Below the pieces are notes generated by a model. It worked only from the letters and a program-made list of their open reading frames with translations, searched no databases and was not told the origin of the DNA. The translations under genes and the position numbers were made by a program. Of a stretch of DNA of 12,981 nucleotides, positions 11,823-12,981 are shown one piece after another (positions within the stretch are counted from its first letter, which is position 1; the number at the start of each line of letters is the position of its first letter). Source of the stretch: CAZPLZ01 sp964587525 (GTDB lineage: Bacteria > Oederibacteriota > CAKKQC01); assembly GCA_964587525.1 (NCBI GenBank), contig CAZPLZ010000097.1:1-12981 (forward strand). The letters run 5' to 3'.

Positions 11823-12981
11823 AGCCCGGGAAGGCGCGGGAGGTGCCGCGGGCGCCCAGGTGTTGCGTGAGCGCCTCACAGAGCACCGTCCGATAATCCG
11901 TGGTGACCATAAGGTCGCGGCCCTCGAAGAGCTGTTCGGGGGCCAAGCCCGGCCAGCGCCCGTAGACCTTTCCGCCGCGCACCGCGCCACCCAGGGCGAG
12001 CATGGCGGTGCCGTAACCGTGGTCGGTTCCCCGGTTCCCGTTCTCGCGCACCGTGCGACCGAACTCGGACATGGTCACCAGCACGACGTCGTTGAGCTTA
12101 TCGCCGAGATCCTGAGCGAACGCGGCGATCGCTTCACCGAAATACCCCAGCCGGTAGGCCAGTTGCCCTTTGGTTCCGCCCTCGTTGGCATGGTGGTCCC
12201 AGCCTCCGGTTTCGGCAAACGCCACTTCAAGGCCGACGTCAGCTTTGATGAGCTGAGCGATTTGCTTAAGGTCCTGCCCGAACCTTTCCTTGGGGTAGGT
12301 GACGCCATCCACTGGCTGGTAAGTCCGGGGGTTGAGCCGCTTCACGATTTTTTCTGCTTCAAAGAGATCGTGGCCAGCCCCGTGCAAAAATGCGTCTGCT
12401 GTGCTTTCGTACATGGTTCTGAAGTCAGTAGCCACCCTGGACTTTTTGCGGCCCTTCCCTCCGAGCTGCAGTGCTTGGAGATTGGGAACGGTCAACACTG
12501 AAGCATCACCGCGCATGGTGCGCGGGTTTCTGGACGACAATGCCACCGCCCGCAGCGGTGAGTCCTGTGCCGGCTCGCGGGAAGCCAGGTAGCGATTGAG
12601 CCAGCCATCCGTGGTGCCCTTGCGATCGGGAGTTCCAGATTCCATGAAGTCCTGGGCGTCGAAGTGTGAGCGGGTGGAGTGAGGCAGTCCTGCCGCGTGG
12701 ATGAAAGCAAGTGCCCCCTGTTTGAACCAGGGCGCGAGCGACCCCAGCGCTGGATGCAGGGCGAACCGGCCGTCCAGATCGATCGCACCTTCTTCGCTGC
12801 CATTGCGTGAAGGGGGCGGAATAGCGATCCCCTTGCGCGCCTGATAGTATGCAGCTTCTTCGAAGGGGATGACCACGTTCAGCCCGTCCATCCCTCCTCG
12901 CTGAAACACCACCACCAGGACTTTCCGGCGGCCAGTCGGGGTCACAGCGGAAGCAACTTGGGCCAGCCAGCCAGGAACCAG
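11788..12981 (-). CDS. DUF1501 family protein, N-terminus cut by the right window edge
   Basis: The minus frame is open from the right edge to a stop at 11788, giving 397 residues. The GTG at 12945 is only an internal codon: the 12 residues before it (LVPGWLAQVASA) continue in frame and look like the end of a Tat or Sec signal region. DUF1501 features are present: FQRGGMDGLN near the start, PHSTRSHFDAQDFMESG, GGWDHHANE, SEFGRTVRENG with GTDHGYG, and LGGAVRGGKVYG. The fold belongs to the alkaline phosphatase-like/sulfatase superfamily, with the His and Asp residues placed as metal ligands. The function is not established. In many genomes the gene follows a DUF1800 gene, which would lie just beyond the right edge if so here. 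It is convergent with the macro gene and overlaps it by 35 bases. Confidence 0.9.
   Translation of the reverse strand: MVPGWLAQVASAVTPTGRRKVLVVVFQRGGMDGLNVVIPFEEAAYYQARKGIAIPPPSRNGSEEGAIDLDGRFALHPALGSLAPWFKQGALAFIHAAGLPHSTRSHFDAQDFMESGTPDRKGTTDGWLNRYLASREPAQDSPLRAVALSSRNPRTMRGDASVLTVPNLQALQLGGKGRKKSRVATDFRTMYESTADAFLHGAGHDLFEAEKIVKRLNPRTYQPVDGVTYPKERFGQDLKQIAQLIKADVGLEVAFAETGGWDHHANEGGTKGQLAYRLGYFGEAIAAFAQDLGDKLNDVVLVTMSEFGRTVRENGNRGTDHGYGTAMLALGGAVRGGKVYGRWPGLAPEQLFEGRDLMVTTDYRTVLCEALTQHLGARGTSRAFPGFTSPNRLRLFA

Noticed and set aside
12943..12945. GTG as the start of the DUF1501 gene
   Set aside because: The frame continues open to the window edge with signal-region-like residues. DUF1501 proteins carry an N-terminal export signal, so the real start lies outside.

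Overview
The window looks like chromosomal DNA from an uncultured, GC-rich, Gram-negative bacterium. There is an outer-membrane beta-barrel protein and there are several exported proteins. GTG and TTG starts are common, and reading frames overlap by a few bases. Most of the window is clearly GC-rich (43 G/C of 60 bases at 9661-9720). A central stretch (about 3.3-5.3 kb) is AT-richer (51 of 120 at 4801-4920). The gene mix (heparinase-like lyase, xylose-isomerase-type TIM barrels, Gfo/Idh/MocA oxidoreductase, DUF1501, PorV/OmpP1-type barrel) resembles uncultured soil or sediment phyla such as Acidobacteriota, Methylomirabilota/Rokubacteria, Verrucomicrobiota or Omnitrophota. The sequence alone does not decide among them. 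I see no rRNA, tRNA, CRISPR array, integrase or transposase.

Layout, left to right. (1) 1-1335, minus strand: a short-chain dehydrogenase followed by a TIM-barrel sugar isomerase/epimerase (cut by the left edge), with stop and start sharing one base. (2) 1439-4081, plus strand: an exported heparinase II/III-type polysaccharide lyase, divergent from (1), then a FabG-type reductase. (3) 4076-5339: an AT-rich segment with one PorV/OmpP1-like outer-membrane gene on the minus strand, bracketed by 65-base direct repeats that are copies of the 3' end of tag. (4) 5273-5860, minus: tag, 3-methyladenine DNA glycosylase I. (5) 5985-7709, minus: an exported YtcJ-type amidohydrolase. Divergent from it at 7736 is what looks like the broken N-terminus of a nucleoside phosphorylase/MTA nucleosidase-like gene. 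(6) 10895 down to 7856, minus: a tight three-gene run of TIM-barrel isomerase, Gfo/Idh/MocA oxidoreductase (4-base overlap) and an Eis-like GNAT acetyltransferase. (7) 11008-11822, plus: a small helical protein of unknown function translationally coupled to a macro-domain ADP-ribose hydrolase. (8) 11788 to the right edge, minus: a DUF1501 protein, N-terminus cut off, overlapping the macro gene tail-to-tail by 35 bases.

How they may work together: groups 1, 2 and 6 point to breakdown of carbohydrates or glycosides. An exported lyase makes unsaturated uronate-type products, and SDRs, isomerases and a Gfo/Idh oxidoreductase would process them in the cytoplasm. The oxidoreductase plus TIM-barrel pair also fits the 3-keto-glycoside route (oxidation at C3, then cleavage or epimerisation). 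Tag and the macro protein serve DNA alkylation repair and ADP-ribose metabolism, and have no obvious link to the sugar genes. No gene-free stretch exceeds about 120 bases, so the window is densely packed.
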